Source: a virus
IMG/VR virus record: IMGVR_UViG_3300050132_000038
Coordinates: 124,001 to 188,000 of that record
Reading direction: 5' to 3' (one strand)
DNA length: 64,000 nucleotides
Shown piece after piece: positions 6,643-16,024 of this stretch (position 1 is the first letter of the stretch; each line of letters starts with the position of its first letter). Below the pieces are notes generated by a model that saw only the letters and a program-made list of their open reading frames with translations, was not told the origin of the DNA and ran no database searches. A program made the translations under genes and the position numbers.

Positions 6643-9600
6643 ATGTTAGATTCAAAATTTCAATTCCCCTTCTCAGAGGCAGCAGCCGGTAAACGAGATC
6701 CATATGACCTCGTGCTCAAGCGCTGCTATAACTGGGATAATTCTAAACGTCGTATTCTAATTGTTCTCCAAACGGTAGACGGGCGTGACCTTAAAGCAGA
6801 AGAACTGTTAGGTGATCGTTCAGTCAAGACTGCCTTCCACTCGTCCATTGACTACACCCGCAAGTTAGCAGGGGCCTACAAGGAAGATGGAGTACCAGAA
6901 GCAGCTTACGCTGTACTCAACTATAATGGTTGGCGCCACTTGCACATGAAGGGCACTGCCAAGCACGAATCCGAACAAGCATTCGCTGCTCGTATCAATC
7001 AGGCTATCAAGAAGCTCAAGCCAACTCATATCCTGGTCTCTGGCGACCAAGCAATGAAGTCAATCTTCCCTCAGGTGGAGAACTCCGAATTCAAACGGGG
7101 CTGGGTTCATAACTTGACCTCCGGTGATCTTAAGTTCAAGGTGACCTCTACTTTAGACTTCGCACGGCTTCTGGAAAAGGGTGGCGAGAAAGCCAACCTG
7201 TTAGGCTTCTGGTGTAGACACTTCTCTTACTTGATGCTGGGTAAGAATCCTCATGACTTATCGCACATACAGAGTACCCCACGTTACATCGACACGCTTG
7301 AGAAGTTCGATAGACTGATGCAGCGATTTGATGACGCAGAGGTGTGTGCGGTCGATACTGAAACACGTAACCTATCCGTACTCCACAATAAGATCTACAC
7401 GATTCAGATGGCGACCAATCACAATGAGGAAGTCGGCTATGTATTAGCAGTTGACCATCCTCTGTGTCACTGGTCTGTAGAAGATAGGAAATATATCAAG
7501 AAGGAATTGCGTAAGCGATTCTCGGCTAAAACAGGTCCTGAGCTAGTCACGTTCAACGGTATGTTTGATCTTCGGGTTATACGACGCTGCCTAAAGATCC
7601 CTATCATCTGGTTAAAGGTGTGGGAGATTATGTACGGTGAGCAGTCACTTGATGATAACTTCGTTGATCTGTCCTCGCAGGGCGTGAAGGTCGGTAACTT
7701 AGCTGCCATACTCTGCTCATACGGGGATGACTTCTATTATACCAAGGAAGGATTCAGTAAGGCTGATCGGAGTACTACAGGTACCGTTGACCCACGAGAC
7801 AAAGGATTCCTACAGTATGGAGCAAAGGACGTTACCTGTCTGTTGGCAATGCGAAAGCAGCAGATAGCAATGGCTTCGCACATAACTATCGGGGGCAAGA
7901 ACTTCAAGCCTTACTTTGTCCGGCACATGTTACACCAGATGTCCGATACGGCACACCAGCTGTCACATCTTCGTGAAGACGGTTCAAATGTATCCCGGTC
8001 ATACCTCAAGCACTTGCTGTCTTCTGAGTCGCCATTACTGGCAGAACTGAAACGCACTGAGGGTGAGTTCAAGGTGTTCAAGGAAGTCCAACAGGCTAAC
8101 AAAGAGCTATTGGCTAACTCTGGATTTAAGGCAGGCTCTCTATTTGCTTCTGCAAGTCCCTCGTGGATGTTTAGCTTAGGTAAGAGTGCCCACAAGCAGA
8201 AGCTATTCGTTGAGATCTTGGGGCTCCCCGCACTGTCTAAGACTAAATCAGGTGCGGATCAGATTGACTCGAACTACATCGACTTCTACAAGGATAAGAA
8301 CAAGGTGGTCTCCTTGTATGGTGACCATCAAAAGTTATCCAAGTTGCGGTCAACTTACGTTAAGGGATTCTACAAGAAGATCACCACCAATCTCGATGGC
8401 GCAACCGATGACCACCTTCGTGCAGACTACGAGATTGTTACCACAGGTCGTACCTCGTCTAAGAATCCTAACCTACAGAACATTGTCAACCGAGGACCTC
8501 TGGCGAAGATCATCAAGCGCATGTTTGTGGCCCCCGAGGGTTACCTCCTAATCCGTTATGACTATTCAGCACATGAAGTTCGTGTATGGTCTATTATCGC
8601 TAACGACAAGGTACTGGCAGAGACATTTAAGGCAGGACAGAAACTTCGTAGGGCATTCATTCAAGACCCATCCGATGCAAACAAGAAGGCTATCAAAGAG
8701 AAGGGCGACGTTCATATCTTGAACGTCTTACGATTCTTTGGTCAGCTGGTCGATAAAGAACACCCATTGCGTGACGCAGTGAAAGCCGTTGTGTTTGGGG
8801 TGTTATACGGTAAGGGGCCAGAGGCCTTGGGCCAAGACACTAAGCAAGGCGAACTTAGTGAACTCAAAGGTAAGATCTCCGCACTCTACAATGAGACCCT
8901 GGTGTCGAAGGATAAGAAGCGCATTGTTGAGATAAATCGTATGCTCGAAGAACTAGACTTGAAGCTCACGGCATTGCTTGAGGAAGATCGTTCGGCATAC
9001 GCTCAGAATATTATCGATAAGATGTTCAATGAGTTCCGCGCCGGTGCTAAGTGGACGGAGCGCATGAGTGAATCGGCAGAAAACGAATACCAAGTGTACT
9101 CCCCAATTGGTAGGCGCAAGTATCTGCCCGCTGCCCTCACCAAAGATCGAATGATTGTTGCCAAGCAAGTACGTCGTGGTTCTAATGCGCCAGTCCAGGG
9201 CATGGCCTCGGAAGTAGGGATGAAGGCCGGGCGACTTATCTTCACCGAGTACTATAAGAATCTGAAAATCTTCAAAGAGAAGTTGGGTATTACCAAGAAG
9301 GAATGGGAGTTACGTGTGCCGTTTAATCGTAGTGTTCATGATGCGAATTACTATGCAGTGCCGTACTCTATGGTTATTCCATTCATCCATGTTCTGCAAT
9401 ACCAAGCAACGTATGGTGTTACTAAGGCATACAAGGATGAGTTCAACGTGGACTTTACCGTCGAGCCTGAGATCGAGTTAGAGGTATCGGCTAGGGATGA
9501 CTTGAGTTACAAATGGGACTGGGCGTTACCTAATCTGGTTGCCAATCTCAAGAAGGCAGTCCACGATGCTAATGAACTAGGCGTGCTCGTTGGTACAGAG

Positions 9601-9726
9601 GACGAAGTTATGGACGAGATACTAAAGCCGTGGAGAGATAAAGATATGCGGAACTTCCTGCAAAAGAAATTCCCACTTCTGAATGTGCTCAACTTGGATA
9701 AACAAATTGCGGAGGCAGTAGCATGA
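6643..9726 (+). CDS. polA: Family A DNA polymerase with 3'-5' exonuclease
   Basis: The main replicative polymerase candidate, 1027 aa. The 3'-5' exonuclease site shows VDTET (Asp238, Glu240), FNGMFD (Asp309) and YGAKD (Asp396). Polymerase motif A is RYDYSAHEVR (Asp640), motif B begins at Lys714 with YGKG, and motif C is VHDANYY (His899-Asp900). The ~200 residues before the exonuclease (TAFHSSIDYTRKL, KPTHILVSGDQAM) resemble the uracil-DNA-glycosylase-like domain fused to some phage Pol A enzymes; this is inference. A GTG at 6601 is in frame, but the ATG at 6643 is preferred because 6601 would place the TGTAAATA box inside the gene. Charged helical insertions lie around motif B. Confidence 0.95.
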   Translation: MLDSKFQFPFSEAAAGKRDPYDLVLKRCYNWDNSKRRILIVLQTVDGRDLKAEELLGDRSVKTAFHSSIDYTRKLAGAYKEDGVPEAAYAVLNYNGWRHLHMKGTAKHESEQAFAARINQAIKKLKPTHILVSGDQAMKSIFPQVENSEFKRGWVHNLTSGDLKFKVTSTLDFARLLEKGGEKANLLGFWCRHFSYLMLGKNPHDLSHIQSTPRYIDTLEKFDRLMQRFDDAEVCAVDTETRNLSVLHNKIYTIQMATNHNEEVGYVLAVDHPLCHWSVEDRKYIKKELRKRFSAKTGPELVTFNGMFDLRVIRRCLKIPIIWLKVWEIMYGEQSLDDNFVDLSSQGVKVGNLAAILCSYGDDFYYTKEGFSKADRSTTGTVDPRDKGFLQYGAKDVTCLLAMRKQQIAMASHITIGGKNFKPYFVRHMLHQMSDTAHQLSHLREDGSNVSRSYLKHLLSSESPLLAELKRTEGEFKVFKEVQQANKELLANSGFKAGSLFASASPSWMFSLGKSAHKQKLFVEILGLPALSKTKSGADQIDSNYIDFYKDKNKVVSLYGDHQKLSKLRSTYVKGFYKKITTNLDGATDDHLRADYEIVTTGRTSSKNPNLQNIVNRGPLAKIIKRMFVAPEGYLLIRYDYSAHEVRVWSIIANDKVLAETFKAGQKLRRAFIQDPSDANKKAIKEKGDVHILNVLRFFGQLVDKEHPLRDAVKAVVFGVLYGKGPEALGQDTKQGELSELKGKISALYNETLVSKDKKRIVEINRMLEELDLKLTALLEEDRSAYAQNIIDKMFNEFRAGAKWTERMSESAENEYQVYSPIGRRKYLPAALTKDRMIVAKQVRRGSNAPVQGMASEVGMKAGRLIFTEYYKNLKIFKEKLGITKKEWELRVPFNRSVHDANYYAVPYSMVIPFIHVLQYQATYGVTKAYKDEFNVDFTVEPEIELEVSARDDLSYKWDWALPNLVANLKKAVHDANELGVLVGTEDEVMDEILKPWRDKDMRNFLQKKFPLLNVLNLDKQIAEAVA

Positions 9727-9905
9727 TTAATACTATCACGGGTACTACGGTGGCCGCCTGGCTTGTAGGCAAGACTATAAAAGAAGTCACCAATAATGAC
9801 CAAGGTGACATACACATTGTCTTAACGGATGGATCTAGTTTCGAAGTAGGTTGCATAGGGGCTGTCCTGTACTACAGTCTGATTGTTAATGATGGTCCAG
9901 CATGA
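9723..9905 (+). CDS. Hypothetical protein, 60 aa
   Basis: Coupled to the polymerase by an ATGA overlap and to the next gene by another. It is a small, probably beta-rich protein (IHIVLTDGSSFEVGC). Not recognised; the position suggests an accessory of the replication operon. Confidence 0.55.
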   Translation: MINTITGTTVAAWLVGKTIKEVTNNDQGDIHIVLTDGSSFEVGCIGAVLYYSLIVNDGPA

Positions 9906-10273
9906 GCGAACGCTACTCTCTCGATCGAGTTGGCGATGCTGAATGGGTTATGTTTGACCGAGAGAGACGGGGTACTCCGCATACGTACTTGCTGTTCCTT
10001 GTTCCCTTGGTTAAAGGCCCGTACAACTACCAACTGGTACTGACTGCCTACGATGCAGCCTCAGCCTCCAAAACCGCATTCCCCATTTTTACTGAGGAAC
10101 TGTTCTCCACCTTCTTCTATTCTGTACCGGAGGGTGTGGAGGACTTTGTATACTGTACGCATCAAGCACTACAAGACTTAGAGATCGATGACCCTATTGA
10201 CCTGCCTCACTTCCTCGGAGGTACGGTACGGTCTAGGGCTATCATGACTCCTGTAGTTCTAAACTCAAACTGA
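9902..10273 (+). CDS. Hypothetical protein, 123 aa
   Basis: ATGA overlap with the preceding gene. Unrecognised soluble protein rich in aromatics, without motif clusters. Part of the run between polymerase and primase. Confidence 0.55.
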   Translation: MSERYSLDRVGDAEWVMFDRERRGTPHTYLLFLVPLVKGPYNYQLVLTAYDAASASKTAFPIFTEELFSTFFYSVPEGVEDFVYCTHQALQDLEIDDPIDLPHFLGGTVRSRAIMTPVVLNSN

Positions 10274-10298
10274 TGTACCCGACCCTAGAGGTTCTGCA

Positions 10299-10994
10299 AT
10301 GTCACTTATATACGGCTCGCTAGTTCTAGCAGCCACCACACCCGTTCAAGACTTTCCTGTCTTCCTTGACCCTAACACGCTTAAGGGTAGCCATGCTCTC
10401 CATCCATTCAAAGGTCAATACTTGTTATTGATTGATGGGGACTTTGAAGAACTGGAAGTCCCACTCCCCACCCGCAACAAGTACCTTACGGTTACGGTGT
10501 TATCTGAGTACGAGGAAGATAGAGTCCATCTGGTTAACTTCTGCGAAGACAAGCTGTTGGCAATTGACTCTATGTTTGAAGGCGCACGTCACCTCTACAA
10601 GATGCAGATGCTCATGGATGACATAGCTTATGATGAACCCTACACCATCTGTATCAACAATCAAAGCAACCACAGCTACTTCACGCTGCTCACTAACGGG
10701 CATACGCTATACGTCTACGGCATCTACGATACTGTAAATAGAAGTGTACGGTTAGTATGGACCAACGATCCTAAGTTCTTGGACAACACCAAGGAGGGTA
10801 CCCGTTATGTGTTCTATAGATACCCAGTGTTGAAGGATCGTCCTATGTTCATATACTCACAAGCAATCATTTCCAAGTGGGCTGAGTGGGTTAAGATATT
10901 CAATCAACCAGATGGTCTCCTACGATCTTTCAACGCCCTGGAACAGTTTTTATATAAGGACCCCACGGTCGCCAATCTAAGTATTCCGGGTTAG
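10299..10994 (+). CDS. Hypothetical protein, 231 aa
   Basis: Not recognised. The composition is that of a beta-rich soluble protein with scattered aromatics; no catalytic motif is visible. It lies 4 nt upstream of the primase and is co-directional, so a role in replication is possible but unproven. A TGTAAATA box occurs inside it (10733-10740). Confidence 0.55.
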   Translation: MSLIYGSLVLAATTPVQDFPVFLDPNTLKGSHALHPFKGQYLLLIDGDFEELEVPLPTRNKYLTVTVLSEYEEDRVHLVNFCEDKLLAIDSMFEGARHLYKMQMLMDDIAYDEPYTICINNQSNHSYFTLLTNGHTLYVYGIYDTVNRSVRLVWTNDPKFLDNTKEGTRYVFYRYPVLKDRPMFIYSQAIISKWAEWVKIFNQPDGLLRSFNALEQFLYKDPTVANLSIPG

Positions 10995-10998
10995 TCTC

Positions 10999-12009
10999 AT
11001 GGATGCGGTCTTCAAACAGAAGAAGTTAGATTTCATAAAGACCCAGCTATCAACATATGGTGGAGAGAAGAAGGAGTACGGCGAACGAGTAATGATTCGC
11101 TGCCCATTCCACAATGATGGGACACCCAGCGGTTCTCTATCACTATCTCAAACGTGGCCCGGGTCGTTTCGTTGTTATGCGTGTGGGACCAAAGCTAGTT
11201 GGGACGAATTGGCACCTAAGCTCAATCTTCAACCCTTCAAGAGGGGTGAACCCAAAGAGGAGTTTGCGATTGACCTAGTGGCAGCCGCTACTCAGTACTT
11301 TGAGAGCAAAGAGAATTTCCGTCACGATAAATTCAAGTTCAGTCCCCTCCCGAAGAACAAGAAGTGGCGAGGCTTATCCACTAACCTCTTGATTGAGTTG
11401 GGTGGGCAGTTGTGTGTGAAGTGGAGTGACGAGTACCAGCACTGGAATTCCACAAAGTTCATACACCTTCCAGTTACTATTAACGACGAGCAGGTGGGAT
11501 TCTTTAGAGCACGGCTCAAGAAGGAAGCAGACCAGCCCTCGTATCTTAATGCAGCAGGTAAGTGGAGTCGTACACACGGTCTCTTTCCCTTCGACCATTC
11601 ACTGCAGCTTATGAAGGACATAGGCTCCAAGTCTATGGTCTTGGTAGAAGGTCAACGTGACGCCCTTCGCTTAGTATCTCATGGTATTCCGGCCATGTGT
11701 ATCTTCGGCACACAGAGTATAAGCATCAAGAAGATCGAACATCTGGAGCTGGCTGGTGTTAAGCGGTTAATAATTTTAATGGACGGGGACGAAGCAGGTA
11801 TAACTGCAACAGAGAAAATAAATGAGCTAGCACATACGATGTTTGATGTGCGTGTAGTAAAGTTGTGGAATATGAGGGGCTCTCCGTATCGTCAATTCGA
11901 GAATCACGATGACCCTACAAAGGCAGCTAAGGCCGCAGGCATGGAGCCCTGGGACCCCGGCTGTTGTCCTCAGCGTATCTTGGATAGAATCAAAGCGCAG
12001 TACTTTTAA
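10999..12009 (+). CDS. DnaG-type DNA primase (zinc-binding plus TOPRIM)
   Basis: The 336-aa protein has a CHC2-like zinc site (CPFH, Cys35 and His38; CYAC, Cys59 and Cys62). A TOPRIM core follows, with the catalytic Glu217 in VLVEGQRDA and the metal-binding DGDEAG (Asp262 and Asp264). It would make RNA primers for the family A polymerase upstream. It is shorter than bacterial DnaG (about 600 aa) and lacks a helicase-binding C-terminus and a helicase fusion. No DnaB-type helicase gene is recognised in this window. Confidence 0.92.
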   Translation: MDAVFKQKKLDFIKTQLSTYGGEKKEYGERVMIRCPFHNDGTPSGSLSLSQTWPGSFRCYACGTKASWDELAPKLNLQPFKRGEPKEEFAIDLVAAATQYFESKENFRHDKFKFSPLPKNKKWRGLSTNLLIELGGQLCVKWSDEYQHWNSTKFIHLPVTINDEQVGFFRARLKKEADQPSYLNAAGKWSRTHGLFPFDHSLQLMKDIGSKSMVLVEGQRDALRLVSHGIPAMCIFGTQSISIKKIEHLELAGVKRLIILMDGDEAGITATEKINELAHTMFDVRVVKLWNMRGSPYRQFENHDDPTKAAKAAGMEPWDPGCCPQRILDRIKAQYF

Positions 12010-12032
12010 CCAGCCTTAATGAGGAGCATAGT

Positions 12033-12446
12033 ATGCTTGAAGCAGCATTAGTTAAATACGGAATCATCGGCCTAGCAGTTCTAGCCCTAGTTGGAGCGGC
12101 CTCGGTGTTAGCGTACAACCACGGATACTCCACAGGCTACAAGAGTGGATGGGATGCACAGCAAAAGACAATCGACAAGATGGTTACTGACGAGAACACT
12201 CAGCGCACTGCACAGAATACGGCTATCACTAGCCTGGAGCAGTCCGCTGCCAAAGCAGCCGGTGATGCATTCGCAGCTAAAGCAAAGGCAGCCTTGGTAA
12301 CGACCCAGATCATCACGCAATACAAAACCAAGTATGTGAAGATCGCAGCCTCGTGTGGTTGGTCGATTCCCACAGTTCAAACTATCAACAGCGTGCTCAA
12401 CGCTAATTCACTTGCACAACCAGCAATCGTAGGAGAAGCACAATGA
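12033..12446 (+). CDS. Inner-membrane spanin (Rz-like)
   Basis: The 137-aa protein has one N-terminal transmembrane segment (residues about 9-28), then a helical, Ala/Lys/Gln-rich periplasmic region, as in i-spanins. It overlaps the o-spanin gene by ATGA, the usual Rz/Rz1 arrangement. Spanins fuse the inner and outer membranes in the last step of lysis of Gram-negative hosts. The call rests on topology plus gene order, not on sequence identity. Confidence 0.75.
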   Translation: MLEAALVKYGIIGLAVLALVGAASVLAYNHGYSTGYKSGWDAQQKTIDKMVTDENTQRTAQNTAITSLEQSAAKAAGDAFAAKAKAALVTTQIITQYKTKYVKIAASCGWSIPTVQTINSVLNANSLAQPAIVGEAQ

Positions 12447-12781
12447 AAAAGCTAATCATCATTTCATCCTTAGTGTTTTCTGGATGTGCTATTGCTCCGA
12501 AGAACTTACCGAAGCCCCTACCGCTTGTGCACCAAGACCAGACGGTAGTTATTCCTCCGTCACTCCTTGTAGACTGTACTCCATTGACACAACTTGATCC
12601 AACACACACCTACTCGCAAGGTGACTCAGTTACTGTGGCCTCGACGTGGGCAGCAGAACACCAAGACTGTATGCTCCGTTTCCAGAAGCTCCGTGATATA
12701 ACGGCCAAGGCGTTTAATATCAGCATCGACGGGCCTGGAAATACGGTTATTCCGGCGTCTTCGGTGGCAGCTTCAAAGTAG
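12443..12781 (+). CDS. Outer-membrane lipoprotein spanin (Rz1-like)
   Basis: MKKLIIISSLVFSGC is a short signal peptide with a lipobox (FSGC, Cys15). The mature 98-aa part is Pro-rich near its start (KNLPKPLPLV), as in many o-spanins. It overlaps the preceding i-spanin by 4 nt. It would be lipidated, sent to the outer membrane and bind the i-spanin across the periplasm. It is somewhat longer than classical Rz1 proteins. No holin or free endolysin is adjacent. Confidence 0.78.
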   Translation: MKKLIIISSLVFSGCAIAPKNLPKPLPLVHQDQTVVIPPSLLVDCTPLTQLDPTHTYSQGDSVTVASTWAAEHQDCMLRFQKLRDITAKAFNISIDGPGNTVIPASSVAASK

Positions 12782-12790
12782 ATTTACTCC

Positions 12791-12798
12791 TGTAAATA
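12791..12798 (+). promoter_or_regulatory. TGTAAATA box in the 70-nt gap after the spanins
   Basis: It lies 53 nt before the start at 12852, in a true intergenic gap. It is one of nine plus-strand copies and a candidate phage promoter element. Confidence 0.35.
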
Positions 12799-12851
12799 AC
12801 TAGTGTAGATACAAAGAATAACCCTTCCCAAATTTTCTGTAGAGGATCCTC

Positions 12852-14042
12852 ATGAGTATTTCTAACCTGCTCTCTCTGTTAACCCCCGGCGCTGTGTTTC
12901 TCAACGAGAAAGGCCGCACCGTAAAGTTTTTGATGTTGACCAATATGGACCTTCCGGCAAAGGTTCAGGTTAAGCACCCACCGCAAGTTGTGTATGCAGA
13001 CGACCAAGGTAACTTCTACAATCGTGACGTGGATAACTTCCTGGAATACTACAAGTTCTACAACGTTGATCCGGAATTGGAAGCACGTATTGAAAACCTG
13101 TTGGTGTTCAACGAGGACGACACGGATGAAGTGGAAGAGCCTGCAGAAGGTGAACCGCTGATTCAACTTACTGCAAAGGGGCTGGCAGAGATAGACGCAT
13201 TTGACGCTCGAGATCAGGCGCGTGCCGAACGCTTTGCCGATAAAGTTCAGCAGAGTAATGTTCCGCAAGCTACAACGATTCTTGCCCAAGCCCTGTCTGT
13301 CGAAACGGACGACGGCCTGTTGCTCCCACCGGAGAAAGTAACGGCTACAAAGAAGAAGTCGCCGTTGAAGGTTGAGTTCAGCACAATGAGCAGCACGGAG
13401 CGCACGGTTCCTCTGGTTCTCGATCCGGCCCAGCTTACTGCCTCACTGGTTGCGTATTCGCAGTACCCGGATACTGTACAGAGCATGATTATGCATCGCC
13501 TTACGTTTGCCCTCAGCGAGCAGGTAACTATCAAGGCGTTGCAAGACCTGTTCCAGCCTAACGATCCCGCTAAAGCACAGCGTCACACGATGGACATTGT
13601 GGACGTACACACGACATTGACAGAAGACCGTATTGTTTGGACTTCATACGTTGGTGTATTCCCTGAGTTCCGTATCGATGGTTTGTACGCCACGGTGATC
13701 CTGGGTACGGATGAATTCCGTGATGCAGAACCTGTAGACGAGCTGGCTGGTGACATCACTGATGCGAGCGATTTTATCGCAGCGCTCCGAGCAGAAGCAC
13801 CTGCGGTAGAATTGGACTCAGACCTCCGGGATGCAACCCAACGTGTTATGGACAGCATGAGTACTCAGGTGCAAGGCACGACTATCCATATCAACCCGGA
13901 CAACTTGGTTAGCCAGAATACTACAGCGCAGTTCAATACGGATAGTCTGACCCAGGAGCAGCGGGATACCGTTATTCAGATGACTCCCTCGTCCGAGCAG
14001 TTGTTCGATCAAAGTGGTACGGATGTTCCCGGTGCTCTGTAA
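12852..14042 (+). CDS. Hypothetical protein, 396 aa
   Basis: Unrecognised acidic protein. The N-terminal ~85 residues look like a compact domain (GAVFLNEKGRTVKFLMLTNM). A Glu/Asp-rich linker follows (DDTDEVEEPAEGE), then a larger region with repeated TT/TL pairs. RBS AGAGGA upstream. It forms its own unit, with a gap and candidate promoter before it and a terminator after it, which suggests high or separately timed expression. Confidence 0.65.
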   Translation: MSISNLLSLLTPGAVFLNEKGRTVKFLMLTNMDLPAKVQVKHPPQVVYADDQGNFYNRDVDNFLEYYKFYNVDPELEARIENLLVFNEDDTDEVEEPAEGEPLIQLTAKGLAEIDAFDARDQARAERFADKVQQSNVPQATTILAQALSVETDDGLLLPPEKVTATKKKSPLKVEFSTMSSTERTVPLVLDPAQLTASLVAYSQYPDTVQSMIMHRLTFALSEQVTIKALQDLFQPNDPAKAQRHTMDIVDVHTTLTEDRIVWTSYVGVFPEFRIDGLYATVILGTDEFRDAEPVDELAGDITDASDFIAALRAEAPAVELDSDLRDATQRVMDSMSTQVQGTTIHINPDNLVSQNTTAQFNTDSLTQEQRDTVIQMTPSSEQLFDQSGTDVPGAL

Positions 14043-14075
14043 AGAAACCACTGGTTAAGACTTAAGTAGTATATG

Positions 14076-14116
14076 AGCCCACCTGAGCTAACTAACGGCT
14101 GGGTGGGCTTTTTTTC
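14076..14116 (+). terminator. Rho-independent terminator
   Basis: GAGCCCACC pairs with GGTGGGCTT; a run of seven T follows. The hairpin can be extended by GAGC/GCT pairing. It ends the 12852 gene unit. Confidence 0.85.
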
Positions 14117-14152
14117 ATTCCGCCCACCTAGCATCATTGAGGATTTAAGATT

Positions 14153-15178
14153 ATGGAGAAGGGACAGTATGCCATCGGGTTAGCCCGGTCAAACGAAGGT
14201 AAAGCAAAACCCTTCTTATTCAAAGTAACAGGACAGCATAAAGGTATCGTCTCTGGGTTTCTTACTAAGGACTCACACATATCAAGTCTCAAGTCTAGTG
14301 TAGAAGTTCCTATCAAAGACGTTATCATCAACCTTGGTGCAGAACCCTACCCTGGTAAAGTCCATGGCTGTGACTTGAACAACCTGTACACGGGGAAGAA
14401 GCTCCACACTCACTTCGGACAGATTCACTTCTTCTACAAGCCTGCTCCTGAGGTAGGTCAGAACCTCTTCGCTGCACTAGATAAAGTGTACAAGGTGTTA
14501 AAGCAGAATCGGTTAGAGTTCGTCGTCCAGCCTGATACCTGCATGTGGGAAGTGCTACCCTTCCACGGAGAGAAATACGCTGGTATGTACTGTCGATCCA
14601 AGAAGCCGGAGACTAGTCCCCATCGTCTCCAGATTCGCCCGGAGATCATGCCGTCCTCTGACTACCCATACGTTATCTACCATGAGCTCGCGCACCACCT
14701 CCACAAAGAGTTTGCTACAGGTTCCAAGCTTCAAGCCGCATGGATTCAACTATACAGCTCTACCATCAAGGTATCGTCAATCCGTAAGGATCAGTCCACT
14801 GAGATGCTTGAGGCATTGCTTACTCAGGAAGATCCCCCGTCTGCATATAAGAGTGTGCTGAGCGAGGAAGACGCTCAGATCTACAAACTAATATTGAAGA
14901 ACATTCAACAGAATCACCAGATCTCAGTTAAAGAATTGGACCTACTGTTTGAAGCTGACTACCGTGATGACATTCGCAGCGTGTGGCCGACCCGTGGCAT
15001 TGCTAAGAAGGACTTAGCTCCTGTAGTAAGTGAGTACGCCTTGACCAAGTGGACTGAACTTGTGGCAGAGAGCGTGGCCTACAGGCTTACGGGTAAGAAG
15101 CTGCCCAAGGAAGTTGAAGCACTTGTGGACAAGACATTCTCGTATGCCAGATCCAATCACGAGAAGCGGAGCAACTAA
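14153..15178 (+). CDS. Zinc metallopeptidase-like protein (HExxH)
   Basis: In this 341-aa protein, YHELAHHLHKEF provides HExxH at residues 177-181. A downstream WTELVAESVAYRLTG could supply the third, acidic zinc ligand of a gluzincin. The first ~130 residues contain beta-rich text and GQIHFFYK, possibly a binding domain. No signal peptide is visible, so it probably acts in the host cytoplasm or within virions. It overlaps the following gene by one base (TAATG). The substrate is unknown. Confidence 0.7.
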   Translation: MEKGQYAIGLARSNEGKAKPFLFKVTGQHKGIVSGFLTKDSHISSLKSSVEVPIKDVIINLGAEPYPGKVHGCDLNNLYTGKKLHTHFGQIHFFYKPAPEVGQNLFAALDKVYKVLKQNRLEFVVQPDTCMWEVLPFHGEKYAGMYCRSKKPETSPHRLQIRPEIMPSSDYPYVIYHELAHHLHKEFATGSKLQAAWIQLYSSTIKVSSIRKDQSTEMLEALLTQEDPPSAYKSVLSEEDAQIYKLILKNIQQNHQISVKELDLLFEADYRDDIRSVWPTRGIAKKDLAPVVSEYALTKWTELVAESVAYRLTGKKLPKEVEALVDKTFSYARSNHEKRSN

Positions 15179-15513
15179 TGTTCCTCGATAGACTTACTGA
15201 CGCAGGGATCATGATTCACGGGGATGGGTCAAAGGTTAGCGATCGTGTGCAGAGCATTGCGGATTCCACCGTATCGCTACTCCCTAAGATGGGTTCAGCT
15301 ATGATGGTCTCGGTCAATAAGAGTACCCTCCAGCTATTCTGGCAATCACGAGATAGGTCTATGCAGGTGTTGATTGATAGCGCCCTTAGGGTAGCCGTGA
15401 AGGTTAGTGACGGGACTATCAATCGCACTCATTATTGTGCAGGCGAGTCTAGTGCTCTGGGTGCATGCCTGGAGAAGGGGCTAACCATCTATCGAACTGT
15501 AAATAGGGTGTAG
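15178..15513 (+). CDS. Hypothetical protein, 111 aa
   Basis: The start codon shares a base with the stop of the metallopeptidase gene (TAATG), so the two are translationally coupled. Unrecognised; a predicted alpha/beta protein with a cysteine pair near the C-terminus. A TGTAAATA box (15498) lies at its 3' end, 25 nt before queD. Confidence 0.55.
   Translation: MFLDRLTDAGIMIHGDGSKVSDRVQSIADSTVSLLPKMGSAMMVSVNKSTLQLFWQSRDRSMQVLIDSALRVAVKVSDGTINRTHYCAGESSALGACLEKGLTIYRTVNRV
15498..15505 (+). promoter_or_regulatory. TGTAAATA box upstream of queD
   Basis: It lies inside the last codons of the preceding gene, 24 nt before the queD start. The RBS AAGGAG is downstream, so a start site about 7 nt after the box would leave a short usable leader. 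Candidate only. Confidence 0.3.
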
Positions 15514-15529
15514 TTAAGGAGAATTAATT

Positions 15530-16024
15530 ATGGAACAACAGGGCCTCGGCAAGATCACCAAACAGATTTATCGGTCAACGAAGACGTACGGCCACAACGA
15601 AGGTCTCTCCTGCGCCTTCCGTCAGTGGCGTGCAACTCATTCGCACTGTAGCCTCATCCATGGCTATGCCTTGTCATTCAAATTCGTGTTCGCATGTTCT
15701 GTCCTGGATGAGCGCCATTGGGTTCAGGACTTTGGCGCACTAGCTGAACTTAAGGACGGGCTGAAGCAGCACTTCGATCACAAGACAGTAGTTGCGATGG
15801 ACGATCCTCTCCTAGACTCTTTCGAGGAGATGGAGCGTCTGGGACTACTGCGCTTAACCATCCTTCACTCCGTAGGATGTGAGGAGTTTGCCCAATTTGG
15901 ATGGCAACTAGCCAATGCCTTAGTTACTAAAGCTCATCCAGACGGCCGGGTGTGGGTGGAATCCTGTGAAGTTGCAGAGCACGGTGCCAATTCAGCTATC
16001 TATACGGTGGAGCCAGTATTGTAA
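15530..16024 (+). CDS. queD: 6-pyruvoyl-tetrahydropterin/6-carboxytetrahydropterin synthase-like, QueD
   Basis: The 164-aa protein belongs to the divergent QueD subfamily marked by CAFRQWRATHSHC (Cys28-Cys40) and IHGYALSF, with DFGAL, FDHKTVVAMDDP and EHGANSAIY further on. It converts dihydroneopterin triphosphate to 6-carboxytetrahydropterin in preQ0 synthesis. The classical HGH zinc pair is HGY here; I believe the CAFRQW variant is common in this subfamily, so loss of function should not be assumed. RBS AAGGAG. Its TAATG junction couples it to the kinase gene. Confidence 0.85.
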   Translation: MEQQGLGKITKQIYRSTKTYGHNEGLSCAFRQWRATHSHCSLIHGYALSFKFVFACSVLDERHWVQDFGALAELKDGLKQHFDHKTVVAMDDPLLDSFEEMERLGLLRLTILHSVGCEEFAQFGWQLANALVTKAHPDGRVWVESCEVAEHGANSAIYTVEPVL

